Below are positions 24,981 through 35,124 of a stretch of 64,000 bases of DNA, one piece after another. The position numbers were made by a program, and so were the translations under genes. Source of the DNA: Azospirillum thermophilum (lineage in GTDB: Bacteria; Pseudomonadota; Alphaproteobacteria; Azospirillales; Azospirillaceae); the NCBI RefSeq assembly GCF_003130795.1, contig NZ_CP029352.1, positions 1,218,001 to 1,282,000 of the forward strand. The letters run 5' to 3'. Position 1 is the stretch's first letter, and the number at the start of each line of letters is the position of its first letter. Under the pieces are notes generated by a model, which saw nothing but the letters and a program-made list of their open reading frames with translations, ran no database searches and was not told where the DNA came from.

Positions 24981-27077
24981 ATGAGCAAGGTCGTCCACTA
25001 CGCGCGCACGGGCCGCACCGGCGTCATCACCGTGGAGTACCCGCCGGTCAACGCGCTGGGCATCGACGTCCGGACCGGCCTGATCCGCGCGCTGGAGGCC
25101 GGTCTCGCCGATGACGGGGCCGACGTGCTGGTGCTGACCGCCGCCGGCCGCACCTTCATGGCCGGCGCCGACATCCGCGAGTTCGGCAAGCCGCAGCAAG
25201 CGCCCGGCCTGCCCGAGGTGGTCGCCCGCTTCGACGCCAGCCCCAAGCCGGTCGTCGCCGCCATCCATGGCACGGCGCTCGGCGGTGGGCTGGAGGTGGC
25301 GCTGGCCTGCCACTTCCGCGTCGCCCTGCGCTCGGCCAAGGTCGGGCTGCCGGAGGTGAAGCTGGGACTGCTGCCCGGCGCCGGCGGGACGCAGCGCCTG
25401 CCGCGGCTGGTCGGGGTGCGCAATGCCCTGGACATGATCGTCGGCGGCGACCCGGTTCCCGCCGCGGCGGCGCTCGACATGGGCATCCTCGACGTCGTCG
25501 AGGACGGGGAGTCGGCGCTGGAGGCCGGCCTGCGCTTCGCCGAGCGGGTGCGGACGGAGGGGCTGCCCGCACGCCCGGTCAGCCGGCGCGACGAGAAGAT
25601 CGCCGGCACCGATCCGGCGGTCTTCGCCGACTATCGCGCCGGGCTTGCCAAGCGGGCGGCGGCGCTCTTCTCGCCGCACCGCTGCGTCGACGCGGTGGAG
25701 GCCGCCGCCACCCTGCCCTTCGAGGAGGGGCTGAAGCGCGAGCGCGACCTGTTCCTCGCCTGCATGGACTCGCCCCAGCGCGCCGGCCTGATCCATGCCT
25801 TCTTCGCGGAGCGCGAGGCCGCCAAGGTCCCCGGCCTGCCGGCCGGCACCGCCACCCGTCCGGTCCGGCAGGTCGCGGTGATCGGCGCCGGAACCATGGG
25901 CGGCGGCATCGCCATGTGCTTCGCCAACGCCGGAATCCCGGTGCGGCTGCTGGAGGTGACGCAGGAGGCGCTGGACAGGGGCCTTGCCGCCGTCCGCCGC
26001 AACTACGAGGCCAGCGCCGCCAAAGGCAGGATCAGCGCTGCCGACGTCGAGGCGCGCATCGGCCTGATCCACCCCACCCTGTCCTATGACGACCTCGCCG
26101 ACGCCGATCTGGTGATCGAGGCGGCGTTCGAGAGCATGGAGGTCAAGAAGGCGATCTTCGCGACGCTCGACCGGGTGTGCAGGCCGGGCGCGATCCTCGC
26201 CACCAACACCTCGACCCTCGACGTGGACGAGATCGCCTCGGCCACCGGCCGGCCGCAGGACGTGGTCGGCATGCATTTCTTCAGCCCGGCCAACGTCATG
26301 CGGCTGCTGGAGAATGTCCGGGGCCGCCGGACCGCCGAAGATGTCGCCGCGACGGTGATGGAGGTGGCGCGGCGGATCGGCAAGGTCGGCGTGCTGGTCG
26401 GCGTCTGCTACGGCTTCGTCGGCAACCGGATGCTGCACCAGCGCGGACGCGAGGCGATTGCCCTGGTCGAGGAGGGCGCCTCCCCCGCGCAGGTCGACCG
26501 GGTGCTGACCGGGTTCGGCTTCCCGATGGGGCAGTTCGCCATGCTCGACCTCGCCGGCATCGACGTGGGATGGCGCATCCGCGAGGAGCGGCGCAAGGCC
26601 GGCGACCCGGACGCGCTGGCGCCCAACTGGCTCGACCGGCTGGCCGAGCAGGGGCGCTTCGGCCAGAAGACCGGCGCCGGGGTCTACCGCTATGAAGCCG
26701 GAAGCCGCAAGCCCCTGCCCGACCCGGAGGTGGAGTCCCTGATCGCCGCCTGGCGGGCGGAGAAGGGGATCACGCCGCGCACGGTCTCCGACCGGGAGAT
26801 CCTGGAACGCTGCCTCTACGTGATGGTGAACGAGGGGGCGAAGATCCTGGAGGAGGGCATCGCCGCCCGCGCGCTCGACATCGACGTGGTGTGGATCCAC
26901 GGCTACGGCTTCCCGGCCTACCGCGGCGGTCCGATGTTCTGGGCCGGCCAGGTCGGGCTGCCGGCCGTGCTGGAGGCGGTGGAGCGCTACCACGCCACGC
27001 TCGGCGGCAGCCCGTGGCAGCCGGCCGCCCTTCTCCAGCGCCTCGCCCGCGAGGGCGGGCGCTTCGGCGACCTGTGA
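24981..27077 (+). CDS. Bifunctional enoyl-CoA hydratase / 3-hydroxyacyl-CoA dehydrogenase (PimF/FadJ-like)
   Basis: A 698-residue cytoplasmic enzyme for the middle two steps of beta-oxidation. Residues ~1-200 are a crotonase domain ([11 protein letters not shown] oxyanion motif, [36 protein letters not shown]). Residues ~295-480 are the NAD-binding dehydrogenase domain ([48 protein letters not shown]), and ~480-690 the C-terminal dehydrogenase domains ([39 protein letters not shown]). GAGAAA precedes the ATG. First gene of a four-gene operon whose order matches pimF, pimB, pimC, pimD of dicarboxyl-CoA (pimeloyl-CoA) degradation; chain specificity is inferred from that order only. Confidence 0.92.
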   Translation: MSKVVHYARTGRTGVITVEYPPVNALGIDVRTGLIRALEAGLADDGADVLVLTAAGRTFMAGADIREFGKPQQAPGLPEVVARFDASPKPVVAAIHGTALGGGLEVALACHFRVALRSAKVGLPEVKLGLLPGAGGTQRLPRLVGVRNALDMIVGGDPVPAAAALDMGILDVVEDGESALEAGLRFAERVRTEGLPARPVSRRDEKIAGTDPAVFADYRAGLAKRAAALFSPHRCVDAVEAAATLPFEEGLKRERDLFLACMDSPQRAGLIHAFFAEREAAKVPGLPAGTATRPVRQVAVIGAGTMGGGIAMCFANAGIPVRLLEVTQEALDRGLAAVRRNYEASAAKGRISAADVEARIGLIHPTLSYDDLADADLVIEAAFESMEVKKAIFATLDRVCRPGAILATNTSTLDVDEIASATGRPQDVVGMHFFSPANVMRLLENVRGRRTAEDVAATVMEVARRIGKVGVLVGVCYGFVGNRMLHQRGREAIALVEEGASPAQVDRVLTGFGFPMGQFAMLDLAGIDVGWRIREERRKAGDPDALAPNWLDRLAEQGRFGQKTGAGVYRYEAGSRKPLPDPEVESLIAAWRAEKGITPRTVSDREILERCLYVMVNEGAKILEEGIAARALDIDVVWIHGYGFPAYRGGPMFWAGQVGLPAVLEAVERYHATLGGSPWQPAALLQRLAREGGRFGDL

Positions 27078-27142
27078 GGCGCGCGCATCGCCGCAGCCTC
27101 CTCCCGGTCCCGCCCCCTTCCCTTCCCGGAGCAAGTCGGTCC

Positions 27143-28324
27143 ATGACAGACGCGGTCATCGTCTCCACCGCCCGGACGCCGCTGGCGAAGTCCTTCCGCG
27201 GCGCCTTCAACAACACGCACAGCGTCGATCTCGGCGGCCACGTCATCCGCCATGCGGTCCAGCGTGCCGGCATCGACCCGGCGGAGGTCGAGGACGTCAT
27301 CCTCGGCGCCACCTTCCATGAAGGACCGCAGGGCAAGAACATGGCGCGGCTGTGCGCGCTGCGCGCCGGCCTGCCGGTCACCACCGCGGGCACCAGCATC
27401 AACCGCTTCTGCGCGTCGGGCCTGCAGGCCATCGCCATGGCGGCGCAGCGCGTCATCGTCGACAAGGTGCCGGTGATGGTGGCCGGCGGGCTCGACTCCA
27501 TCAGCCTCGTCCAGAACGCCGTCAACAAGCACCAGGCGGTGAACCCCTGGCTGCGCGAGCACAAGCCCGAGGTCTATCTGACGATGATCGAGACCGCCGA
27601 CATCGTCGCCCGCCGCTACGGCATCAGCCGGGAGGCGCAGGACGAATACGCCCTGGTCAGCCAGCAGCGCACCGCCCGCGCGCAGGAGCAAGGCCTGTTC
27701 GACCAGGAGATCGTCCCGCTCTCCACCGTCAGGCTGGTGCAGGACAAGGCCACCGGCGAGACGCGGGAGGAGACGGTCACCCTGGCGAAGGACGAGTGCA
27801 ACCGCCCCGACACGACGCTGGAGGGGCTGGCGCGGCTGGAGCCGGTGCGCGGCCCCGGCGAGTTCATCACCGCCGGCAACGCCAGCCAGCTTTCGGACGG
27901 GGCGTCGGCCTGCGTGGTGATGGACGCGCGGCTGGCGGAACGGCGCGGGCTGCAGCCGCTCGGCATCTTCCGCGGGCTGGCGGTCGCCGGCTGCGAGCCC
28001 GACGAGATGGGCATCGGCCCGGTCCACGCCATCCCGCGCCTGCTGGAGCGGCACGGGCTGACGGTGGACGACATCGACCTGTGGGAGCTGAACGAGGCCT
28101 TCGCCTGCCAGGTCCTCTATTGCCGCGACCGGCTGGGCATCCCGATGGAACGGCTGAACGTCAACGGCGGGTCGATCTCCATCGGCCATCCCTACGGCGT
28201 CACCGGATCGCGCCTCACCGGCCACGCGCTGATCGAGGGCAGGCGGCGCGGCGCCCGGCGCGTGGTGGTCACCATGTGCGTCGGCGGCGGCATGGGTGCC
28301 GCCGGCCTCTTCGACGTGGCGTAA
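27143..28324 (+). CDS. Acetyl-CoA acyltransferase (thiolase, PimB-like)
   Basis: A 393-residue thiolase catalysing the final, CoA-dependent cleavage of 3-ketoacyl-CoA. The nucleophilic cysteine lies in [17 protein letters not shown] (about residue 91). The base histidines and second cysteine lie in [27 protein letters not shown] and [15 protein letters not shown], all intact. Length is standard. It follows the hydratase/dehydrogenase by 65 bp and precedes two acyl-CoA dehydrogenase genes. Confidence 0.95.
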   Translation: MTDAVIVSTARTPLAKSFRGAFNNTHSVDLGGHVIRHAVQRAGIDPAEVEDVILGATFHEGPQGKNMARLCALRAGLPVTTAGTSINRFCASGLQAIAMAAQRVIVDKVPVMVAGGLDSISLVQNAVNKHQAVNPWLREHKPEVYLTMIETADIVARRYGISREAQDEYALVSQQRTARAQEQGLFDQEIVPLSTVRLVQDKATGETREETVTLAKDECNRPDTTLEGLARLEPVRGPGEFITAGNASQLSDGASACVVMDARLAERRGLQPLGIFRGLAVAGCEPDEMGIGPVHAIPRLLERHGLTVDDIDLWELNEAFACQVLYCRDRLGIPMERLNVNGGSISIGHPYGVTGSRLTGHALIEGRRRGARRVVVTMCVGGGMGAAGLFDVA

Positions 28325-28354
28325 CGCCAGACAGACCCTGAAGCGAGACAAGAC

Positions 28355-29554
28355 ATGGACATCACCTACACCGCCGAGGAGCAGGCGTTCCGCGCCGAGG
28401 TCCGCCGCTTCCTGGACGAGAAGCTTCCCCGCGACGTCAGCGCCAAGGTCCGGCAGGGCAAGCGCCTGACCAGGGACGACCATCTGCGCTGGCACGCGGC
28501 GCTGGCCGAGCGCGGCTGGCTGGCCGTCCACTGGCCGACGCAGTATGGCGGCACCGGCTGGGGCCCGGTGCAGCGCCACATCTTCGACGAGGAATGCGCC
28601 GCCGCCGGCGCGCCGCAGATCATTCCCTTCGGCGTGAGCATGGTGGCCCCGGTCATCATCAGGTTCGGCACCGAGGAGCAGAAGCGCCACTATCTGCCGC
28701 GCATCCTCGACGGCATCGACTGGTGGTGCCAGGGCTATTCGGAGCCGGGAGCGGGATCCGACCTCGCCTCGCTGAAGACCCGCGCGGTGCGGGACGGCGA
28801 CCACTATGTCGTCAACGGGCAGAAGACCTGGACCACCCTCGGCCAGCACGCCAACATGATCTTCTGCCTGGTGCGCACCGACCCGGCGGCCAAGATGCAG
28901 GAGGGCATCTCCTTCCTGCTGATCGACATGGCGACCCCCGGCGTCACCGTCCGCCCGATCATCACGCTGGACGGCGAGCATGAGGTGAACGAGGTCTTCT
29001 TCGACGACGTGCGGGTGCCGGCCGGGAACCTCGTCGGGCAGGAGAACAAGGGCTGGACCTGCGCCAAGTACCTGCTGACCTACGAGCGCACCGGCATCGC
29101 CGGGGTCGGCATGGCGAAGGCGGCGCTGCGCCACCTGAAGACGGTCGCGGCGCGGCAGATCGCCCAGGGCCGACCGCTGATCGAGGATCCGCAGGTCCGC
29201 CGCCAGATCGCCGAGGTCGAGATCGACCTGATGGCGCTGGAGATGACCAACCTGCGCGTCATCGCCGCGGTGCAGGGCGGCGGCGTGCCGGGGGCGGAAA
29301 GCTCCATCCTCAAGGTGCGCGGCACCGAGATCCGGCAGGCCATCACCGACCTGCTGCGCCGCGCCGTCGGCCCCTACGCCCTGCCCTTCCCGCAGGACGC
29401 GCTGGAGGCCGGGGGCGCCGCCGCGGAGCCGGTCGGGCCGGATCATGCCGCCCCGCTGTCGGCCCAGTATTTCAACCGCCGCAAGCTGTCGATCTACGGC
29501 GGCTCCAACGAAATCCAGAAGAACATCATCGCCAAGATGATCCTCGGTCTCTAA
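28355..29554 (+). CDS. Acyl-CoA dehydrogenase (PimC-like)
   Basis: A 399-residue FAD enzyme for the first oxidation of acyl-CoA. Landmarks: WPTQYGGTGWGPVQRHIFDE, CQGYSEPGAGSDLASLKTRA (FAD/substrate motif), GQKTWTTLGQHANMIFCLVR, and the C-terminal FNRRKLSIYGGSNEIQKNI. It is 14 bp upstream of a second, more divergent dehydrogenase; such pairs form the large and small subunits in dicarboxyl-CoA dehydrogenases (PimC/PimD). A loop rich in Gly/Ala/Pro near residues 345-370 is longer than in typical short-chain enzymes. Confidence 0.93.
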   Translation: MDITYTAEEQAFRAEVRRFLDEKLPRDVSAKVRQGKRLTRDDHLRWHAALAERGWLAVHWPTQYGGTGWGPVQRHIFDEECAAAGAPQIIPFGVSMVAPVIIRFGTEEQKRHYLPRILDGIDWWCQGYSEPGAGSDLASLKTRAVRDGDHYVVNGQKTWTTLGQHANMIFCLVRTDPAAKMQEGISFLLIDMATPGVTVRPIITLDGEHEVNEVFFDDVRVPAGNLVGQENKGWTCAKYLLTYERTGIAGVGMAKAALRHLKTVAARQIAQGRPLIEDPQVRRQIAEVEIDLMALEMTNLRVIAAVQGGGVPGAESSILKVRGTEIRQAITDLLRRAVGPYALPFPQDALEAGGAAAEPVGPDHAAPLSAQYFNRRKLSIYGGSNEIQKNIIAKMILGL

Positions 29555-29568
29555 GGAGGGCCGCCGTC

Positions 29569-30729
29569 ATGGACTTCACCCTGAACGACGAGCAGCGGAT
29601 GCTCGACGACACGGTCAACCGGCTGGTGCGCGAGCGCTACGGCTTCGAGCAGCGCATCCGCTACGGCCGGGAGCCGAAGGGCTACAGCGATGAGACCTGG
29701 GCGCTGCTGGCCGAGCTGGGCCTGCTGTCGGTGCCCTTCGCCGAGGAGGACGGCGGCATCGGCGGCGGCGGGGTCGAGCTGATGGTCCTGCACCAGGCCT
29801 TCGGCCGCGGCCTGACGCTGGAGCCCTATCTGGCGACGGTGGTGCTGGGCGGCGGGCTGGTCGCCCGGCTGGGCAGCGCGGAGCAGCGCGCCGCCCTGCT
29901 GCCGGCGGTGATCGCCGGGGAGCTGACGCTGGCGCTGGCCTATGGCGAGCCGGCCGGCCGCTATGAGCCGCTGTGGATCGAGACGCGGGCCGGGCGCAGC
30001 GGCGACGGCTGGCGGCTGACCGGCCGCAAGGCCGTGGTGCTGAACGGCGACGGCGCCGGCCGGCTGCTGGTCACCGCCCGCACGGCCGGCCAGCCCGGCG
30101 AGCGCGACGGCGTCTCGGTCTTCCTGGTCGACCCGGCGCAGCCCGGCGTCACCCTGCGCGGCTATCCCACCATCGACGGGCTGCGCGCCGCCGAGCTGAC
30201 GCTGGACGGCGCCGAGCTGCCGGCCGACGCGCTGCTGGGCCGCGAGGGCGCCGCGGCCGACGCGCTGGAGGCCGTGCTGGCCGCCGGCTGCGCCGCGCTG
30301 GCCGCCGAGGCGGTGGGCGCCATGGAGGCGGCCTGCGAGCTGACGCTCGACTATCTGAAGACGCGCCAGCAGTTCGGCGGACCGATCGGGCGCTTCCAGG
30401 TGCTGCAGCACCGGATGGTGGACATGCGCATCGCGCTGGAGCAGGCGCGCTCCATGGCGATCCTCGCGGCCTGCAGCCTCGACCGGCCGGCGGCGGAGCG
30501 GGAGCGGCGGATCGCCGCCGCGAAGGTGCTGATCGGCCGGTCCGGCCGCTTCATCGCCGAACAGGCGATCCAGATGCATGGCGGCATGGGCATGACCGAG
30601 GAGGCGGCGATCTCGCATTATGCCAAGCGGCTGGTGATGATCGACCATTGGCTGGGCGACGCCGACCACCACCTCGCCCGCTTCGCGGCGCTGCCGGAGG
30701 CGGAAGGCGGGCTGGAGCAGGCGGCCTGA
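29569..30729 (+). CDS. Acyl-CoA dehydrogenase (PimD-like)
   Basis: A 386-residue member of the acyl-CoA dehydrogenase family: LNDEQRMLDDTVNRLVRERY at the N-terminus, LGLLSVPFAEEDGGIGGGG, LTGRKAVVLNGDGAGRLLVT, YLKTRQQFGGPIGRFQVLQH and QMHGGMGMTEEAAISHYAKR at the C-terminus. The central GEPAGRY replaces the usual EPxAGSD motif, as often in the small subunit of heteromeric dehydrogenases, so it may need its neighbour for activity. GGAGGG precedes the ATG. Last catabolic gene of the operon. Confidence 0.9.
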   Translation: MDFTLNDEQRMLDDTVNRLVRERYGFEQRIRYGREPKGYSDETWALLAELGLLSVPFAEEDGGIGGGGVELMVLHQAFGRGLTLEPYLATVVLGGGLVARLGSAEQRAALLPAVIAGELTLALAYGEPAGRYEPLWIETRAGRSGDGWRLTGRKAVVLNGDGAGRLLVTARTAGQPGERDGVSVFLVDPAQPGVTLRGYPTIDGLRAAELTLDGAELPADALLGREGAAADALEAVLAAGCAALAAEAVGAMEAACELTLDYLKTRQQFGGPIGRFQVLQHRMVDMRIALEQARSMAILAACSLDRPAAERERRIAAAKVLIGRSGRFIAEQAIQMHGGMGMTEEAAISHYAKRLVMIDHWLGDADHHLARFAALPEAEGGLEQAA

Positions 30730-30923
30730 TGCGCGGCTGGGGAGCCCGGGGCCTCCGTGACGGGCCGGGGCTCCCCCGCCTGCGGTCCGCGCAGGGCAGC
30801 GCTGTCCGCCGCGAACCGCCGTTTCGCCTCGTTGCGCACCGCAACCGACTGTGGCAGCCTCTGCCGACCTTTGGTTTCGGCGCCCGTCCGGCGGCCGGCG
30901 CCGACATTGCGAGGCTGAGACAG

Positions 30924-31571
30924 ATGACCACCCCCGTCCACACCACCTATTCCCGCCGCGGCATGGAGGTGCTCGAGGAGATCGCCGGGCGCGAGCCGCT
31001 GGCGATCGGGGTGCGCACCTTCTATTTCCTGCGCCACGGCCAGACCGAGGGCAACCGCACCCGCATCTACCAGCCGGCGGACATCCCGCTGAACGACACC
31101 GGGCTCGCCCAGGCCCGGCTGGCGGCGGAACAGCTCCGCGACCATCCGATCCGCCGCATCCGGGCGAGCGACATGGCCCGCGCCTGGACCACCGCCGGCA
31201 TCGTCGCCGAGGTGATCGGCCTGGCGGTGGAGGCGGAGCCCGGCCTGCGGGAACGCTGGTTCGGCGACCTCGTCGGCTCCTCCTCGGCCGATCTCGACTG
31301 GACCCGCGACCCGCCGAACGGCGAGACGCTGGCCGGCTTCATCCAGCGCGCCCGCGCCGGCATCGCCGCGGCGCTCGACGCCGACGGGACGACGCTGATG
31401 GTCTCCCACGGCGGCGTGCTGCATGTGCTGCTCGGCTCGCTTCGCCTGCCGGTGCGGCCGGAATACACCGCCAACGCCGCACCGCTGCTGTTCGAGGCCG
31501 AGGGGAGCGGCTGGCGCGTCACGCCGCTGCTGCCGGAGGCGGAGGCGGCGCCGCCCGATTCCATCTCCTGA
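30924..31571 (+). CDS. Histidine phosphatase family protein
   Basis: A 215-residue phosphoglycerate-mutase-fold phosphatase. TFYFLRHGQTEGNRTRIYQP carries the catalytic RHG histidine (about residue 38), LRERWFGDLVG the acid/base glutamate region, and MVSHGGVLHVLLGSL the second histidine. Such enzymes remove phosphate from sugars, nucleotides or proteins; the substrate is unknown. It starts 194 bp after the acyl-CoA dehydrogenase and 25 bp before the DUF2889 gene, so these two probably form a separate unit. Confidence 0.88.
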   Translation: MTTPVHTTYSRRGMEVLEEIAGREPLAIGVRTFYFLRHGQTEGNRTRIYQPADIPLNDTGLAQARLAAEQLRDHPIRRIRASDMARAWTTAGIVAEVIGLAVEAEPGLRERWFGDLVGSSSADLDWTRDPPNGETLAGFIQRARAGIAAALDADGTTLMVSHGGVLHVLLGSLRLPVRPEYTANAAPLLFEAEGSGWRVTPLLPEAEAAPPDSIS

Positions 31572-31596
31572 CCGCATCCCTGCGGAAGGTTCCGCC

Positions 31597-32160
31597 ATGC
31601 CGCTGTCCGCCCCCGCCCCCCGCACGTTGAAGCACACCCGCACGGTGGTCTGTCACGGCTATCAGCGGGAGGACGGGCTGTGGGACATCGAGGGGCACAT
31701 CACCGACACCAAGGCCTATTCCTTCCAGAACCAGTGGCGCGGCACCGTCGAGCCGGGCGATCCGGTCCATGACATGCGCATCCGCCTGACGGTGGACGAC
31801 CGGCTGACCATCGTAAAGTCGGAGGCCGCGACCGACGCCAGCCCCTTCCAGGTCTGCCCGGACATCGCGCCGGCCTTCGTGGCGCTGGAGGGGCTGCGCA
31901 TCGGCCCCGGCTGGATGCGCGCGGTGAAGGAGCGGCTGGGCGGCCGCAAGGGCTGCACCCATCTGGTCGAACTGCTCGGCCCCGTCGCGACGGTCGCCTT
32001 CCAGACGGTCTTCGCCGGCAAGCGGTCGCGCTCCGTCGACCCGCAGAAGCGGCCGGTGATGCTCAACAACTGCCACGCCTATGACGAGGACGGCGAGACC
32101 GCCCGCCGCCTGTGGCCCGACTATTTCGCCAACCGCGACAAGCCGCAGCCGACGGACTGA
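31597..32160 (+). CDS. DUF2889 family protein
   Basis: A 187-residue soluble protein. HTRTVVCHGYQREDGLWDIE at the N-terminus, VHDMRIRLTVDDRLTIVKSE in the middle and GRKGCTHLVELLGPVATVAF toward the end are the recognisable blocks of the DUF2889 family. Its biochemical role is unknown; members often lie near acyl-CoA or aromatic-acid genes, as here. Conserved Cys and His residues in GCTHL could bind metal. Normal composition, complete length. Confidence 0.82.
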   Translation: MPLSAPAPRTLKHTRTVVCHGYQREDGLWDIEGHITDTKAYSFQNQWRGTVEPGDPVHDMRIRLTVDDRLTIVKSEAATDASPFQVCPDIAPAFVALEGLRIGPGWMRAVKERLGGRKGCTHLVELLGPVATVAFQTVFAGKRSRSVDPQKRPVMLNNCHAYDEDGETARRLWPDYFANRDKPQPTD

Positions 32161-32481
32161 TCCGCCGCAGTCATGAGCGGGCGGGGCCGGTGCCATGCGC
32201 TGCGCTCATGCCGCAGCACCGCGGCGGCCGAAGACTGCCGGATGGGCCCGGTCGGCCACCTGCGCGCGAGCGGTCGGGCTATTCCTATCAAAAAACAAGG
32301 GATTGCCCTCGGGCAGGGAGCTACCTGGGATGGGGACAACCTCGCCGTCCGATCAAAATATGATATTTTACGCGTATTTTCCACTGAGTTTCCGTAAAGC
32401 GAAGCAGCCTGACCTTAGCGGAAAGTTTAGAATTCCTCTGTATCCGCAGACCCAATCCAAAAAGAAACCGGGGAATCCATC
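32161..32481. other. Intergenic region before the chemoreceptor gene
   Basis: 321 bp without a supported gene. The last ~200 bases are AT-richer (for example around 32345-32400) and should hold the promoter of the chemoreceptor gene. I could not identify a convincing sigma-28 or sigma-70 box. Confidence 0.5.
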
Positions 32482-34557
32482 ATGCGGATCAGGACGCTTT
32501 TCGTTTTATGCATCAGCATTGCTGGAGCCATCGCGGTTGCCGTGGCTCTGTCTTTGGTCATACAGCAATACAACCGTCAGAATGACGCACAAATTGCGCA
32601 TGCCCACGTCGCGGCCTTCGCCGCCGTCGCCCGCATCGCCGAGGTGACGGCGCTGGAGCGCGGCACCGTCAATGCCGCCCTGCTGCAGGAGAAGGCGGCG
32701 GACCAGAAGGTGCTCGCCAAGATCAGCGCCGATGCCGCGACCACCGACAAGGCCTTCGCCGCCGGGCTGGAGGCTCTGGGCCGGCTGCCGAACGGCAAGG
32801 CGTTGTCCGGCCGCGCGGAGGGGATCGCCAAGCGCTGGCGCGAGGGGCGCGAGCGCGCACTGCCTGCGGTCGAGCTGCCGGACTCCCGGCGCGACGCCGC
32901 GCTGGTGAAGGACTATTCGGCCTCGATGGCGAAGCTGATCGCGGAGTACACCCCGATCCTCGACGAGATGGAAACCACCGTGCTGAAGCGGAACGCGGCG
33001 GCCGGCGACCTGATCTCGCTCGCCCGGCTGACCATGGACCTGCGCGCCACCGCCGGGAACCGCGGCGTGCTGATGACCCAGCTCGTCGCCGCCGACGAGC
33101 CCGCCACCCCGGCCTCGCTGGAGAAGGCGGCGGAGCTGGCCGGCCGGGTGGACGAGCTGTGGACGCGCGTGCAGACGCTGGTCCGGCAGCTCGGCGCCGG
33201 CGGCGAGCTCGGCGACGCCGTCGCGACGGTGAAGCAGCGCTATTTCTCCGAAGGGCTGGCGCTCTACGACACCGTGCTGAAGGCGGCGCGGGTGGACGGG
33301 CGGCACGGGCTGGAGCTGGCCGATTTCCGCGCCCGCCAGACGGCGTTCCTGCAGGCGATCCTGCAGATCCGCGACGCCGCCGTGGCCGAGGGGCTGAAGT
33401 CCCTGGACGAGGAGATCGCCGACGCCCGCCTGCTGATGGTCGAGGCCGGGCTGCTGACCGCCGCCATCGCCGCCGCCATCTTCGTGCTGGCCTCGGTCTT
33501 CAACCGCCGGGTGATCCGCCCGCTGAACGGCCTCGCCCTGCTGATGGAGCGGCTGGCGAAGGGCGACCTGGAGATCGCCGTGGACGGCGTCGGCCGCAAG
33601 GACGAGGTGGGCATGCTGGCCCGCTCGCTGGAGGTCTTCAAGGAGGCCGCCGTCACCAACCGCCGCCTGGAGGAGGAGCAGCACGCCGAGCAGATCCGCA
33701 AGGAGGAGCGCCAGAAGCAGATCGAGGAGTATATCCGCAGCTTCGACCGCTCCGTCTCCGAGGTGCTGGGCGGCATGGCCTCGGCCTCGTCGGAGCTGAG
33801 CCACACTGCCGAGAGCATGGCGGCGCTGGCCGACCAGACCAACGCCCAGGCGACCGCGTCGGCCGCGTCGGCCGAGCAGACCAGCGCCAACGTGCAGACC
33901 GTCGCCGCCGCGACCGAGGAGATGGCGGCCTCGATCCAGGAGATCGGCCGGCAGGTCGCCAGCTCGACCAGCATCGCCTCCACCGCCGCGACCCAGGCAC
34001 AGCAGACGGTGGAGTCCGTCCGCGGCCTCGCCGAGGCGGCCAACCGCATCGGCGAGGTGGTGCGGCTGATCCAGGACATCGCCAGCCAGACCAACCTGCT
34101 GGCGCTGAACGCGACGATCGAGGCGGCCCGTGCCGGCGAAGCCGGCAAGGGCTTCGCCGTGGTGGCGAGCGAGGTCAAGGCGCTGGCCAACCAGACCAGC
34201 AAGGCGACCGAGGAGATCGGCGCCCAGATCGCCGCGGTCCAGATGGCGACGCAGGGCACGGTGCACGCGATCGACGAGATCGGCACGACGATCGCCTCGA
34301 TCAACGAGATCGCCTCGGCCATCGCCGCCGCCATCGAGGAGCAGAACGCCACCACCGGCGAGATCACCCGCAACGTCCAGCAGGCCGCCCTCGGCACCCG
34401 CGACGTCAGCGGGACCATCGTGCAGGTCAACGAGGCCGCCAGCCAGACCGGCACCGCCGCCACCCAGGTGCTCGGCGCCTCGCGCGAGTTGTCGCAGCAG
34501 GCCGAGGCCCTGCACCGCGAGGTCGGCACCTTCCTCGCCCAGATCCGCGCCGCCTGA
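32482..34557 (+). CDS. Methyl-accepting chemotaxis protein
   Basis: A 691-residue inner-membrane chemoreceptor. Membrane helix 1 is near residues 6-28 (LFVLCISIAGAIAVAVALSL). A long, helical ~285-residue periplasmic sensor follows. Membrane helix 2 is near 315-338 (GLLTAAIAAAIFVLASVF), then a HAMP domain (RPLNGLALLMERLAKGDLEI). The signalling hairpin spans ~430-680, with the conserved tip VRLIQDIASQTNLLALNATI and EAARAGEAGKGFAVVASEVK. No C-terminal CheR-tethering pentapeptide is present. The sensor's length suggests a helical-bundle type; ligand unknown. A strong terminator follows, so the gene is monocistronic. Confidence 0.95.
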   Translation: MRIRTLFVLCISIAGAIAVAVALSLVIQQYNRQNDAQIAHAHVAAFAAVARIAEVTALERGTVNAALLQEKAADQKVLAKISADAATTDKAFAAGLEALGRLPNGKALSGRAEGIAKRWREGRERALPAVELPDSRRDAALVKDYSASMAKLIAEYTPILDEMETTVLKRNAAAGDLISLARLTMDLRATAGNRGVLMTQLVAADEPATPASLEKAAELAGRVDELWTRVQTLVRQLGAGGELGDAVATVKQRYFSEGLALYDTVLKAARVDGRHGLELADFRARQTAFLQAILQIRDAAVAEGLKSLDEEIADARLLMVEAGLLTAAIAAAIFVLASVFNRRVIRPLNGLALLMERLAKGDLEIAVDGVGRKDEVGMLARSLEVFKEAAVTNRRLEEEQHAEQIRKEERQKQIEEYIRSFDRSVSEVLGGMASASSELSHTAESMAALADQTNAQATASAASAEQTSANVQTVAAATEEMAASIQEIGRQVASSTSIASTAATQAQQTVESVRGLAEAANRIGEVVRLIQDIASQTNLLALNATIEAARAGEAGKGFAVVASEVKALANQTSKATEEIGAQIAAVQMATQGTVHAIDEIGTTIASINEIASAIAAAIEEQNATTGEITRNVQQAALGTRDVSGTIVQVNEAASQTGTAATQVLGASRELSQQAEALHREVGTFLAQIRAA

Positions 34558-34595
34558 AGCACGGCAACCGTCCGGCATCCTGCCGACGACGCCGG

Positions 34596-34628
34596 AAGCC
34601 CTTCCCCGTCCCCGGGGAAGGGCTTTTT
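34596..34628 (+). terminator. Rho-independent terminator of the chemoreceptor gene
   Basis: AAGCCCTTCCCC pairs perfectly with GGGGAAGGGCTT around the loop GTCCCC and runs into a stretch of five T, 38 bp after the stop codon. Confidence 0.9.
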
Positions 34629-34790
34629 CCGTTCCGGCTGCACGCGGCGACATGCGGTCCGGCGGTTCCCCGGCCGGGGGAGCCGGCCCCCGCGCCACGA
34701 CACAGGGTTTTGTCGGCCGTGACGATTCTCCAAACCCGCTGTTGGAAGGAGCGCCATACCGAGACCAACCAATCCAAACAGGAGGTAACG

Positions 34791-34997
34791 ATGGCGAACC
34801 AGAATGACGGACAGTCCAAGGGCGGCCAGCACTCCGGCGGCAACTTCAAGAACGACCCGGAACGGGCGGCCGAGGCCGGCCGCAAGGGCGGTCACGTCTC
34901 CGGCGGCAACTTCAAGAATGATCCGGAACGGGCGGCGGAAGCCGGCCGCAAGGGCGGCCAGCACTCGCACGGCGGCGGCGGCGGCGACCGGAGCTGA
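34791..34997 (+). CDS. KGG-domain general stress protein
   Basis: A 68-residue, very hydrophilic protein with two near-identical copies of the KGG repeat (GGNFKNDPERAAEAGRKGG) and a histidine/glycine tail. The family (con-10/GsiB-like) is induced by desiccation, osmotic or stationary-phase stress and is thought to be disordered and protective. AGGAGG lies upstream of the ATG. The preceding region shows no EcfG-type box that I can defend. It stands alone between a terminator and a convergent gene. Confidence 0.92.
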   Translation: MANQNDGQSKGGQHSGGNFKNDPERAAEAGRKGGHVSGGNFKNDPERAAEAGRKGGQHSHGGGGGDRS

Positions 34998-35124
34998 CGC
35001 CGCTCCCGACACCCGCCGGCCCGGGATCGGGTGACCCGAGGCCCGCGGGCCGGAGCCGTTCCTTCCATCCCGGCTCCCGTTCGCCCCGGCACCGCGCCAT
35101 CCGCTGTGCCGGGGCGAAGCGCTG

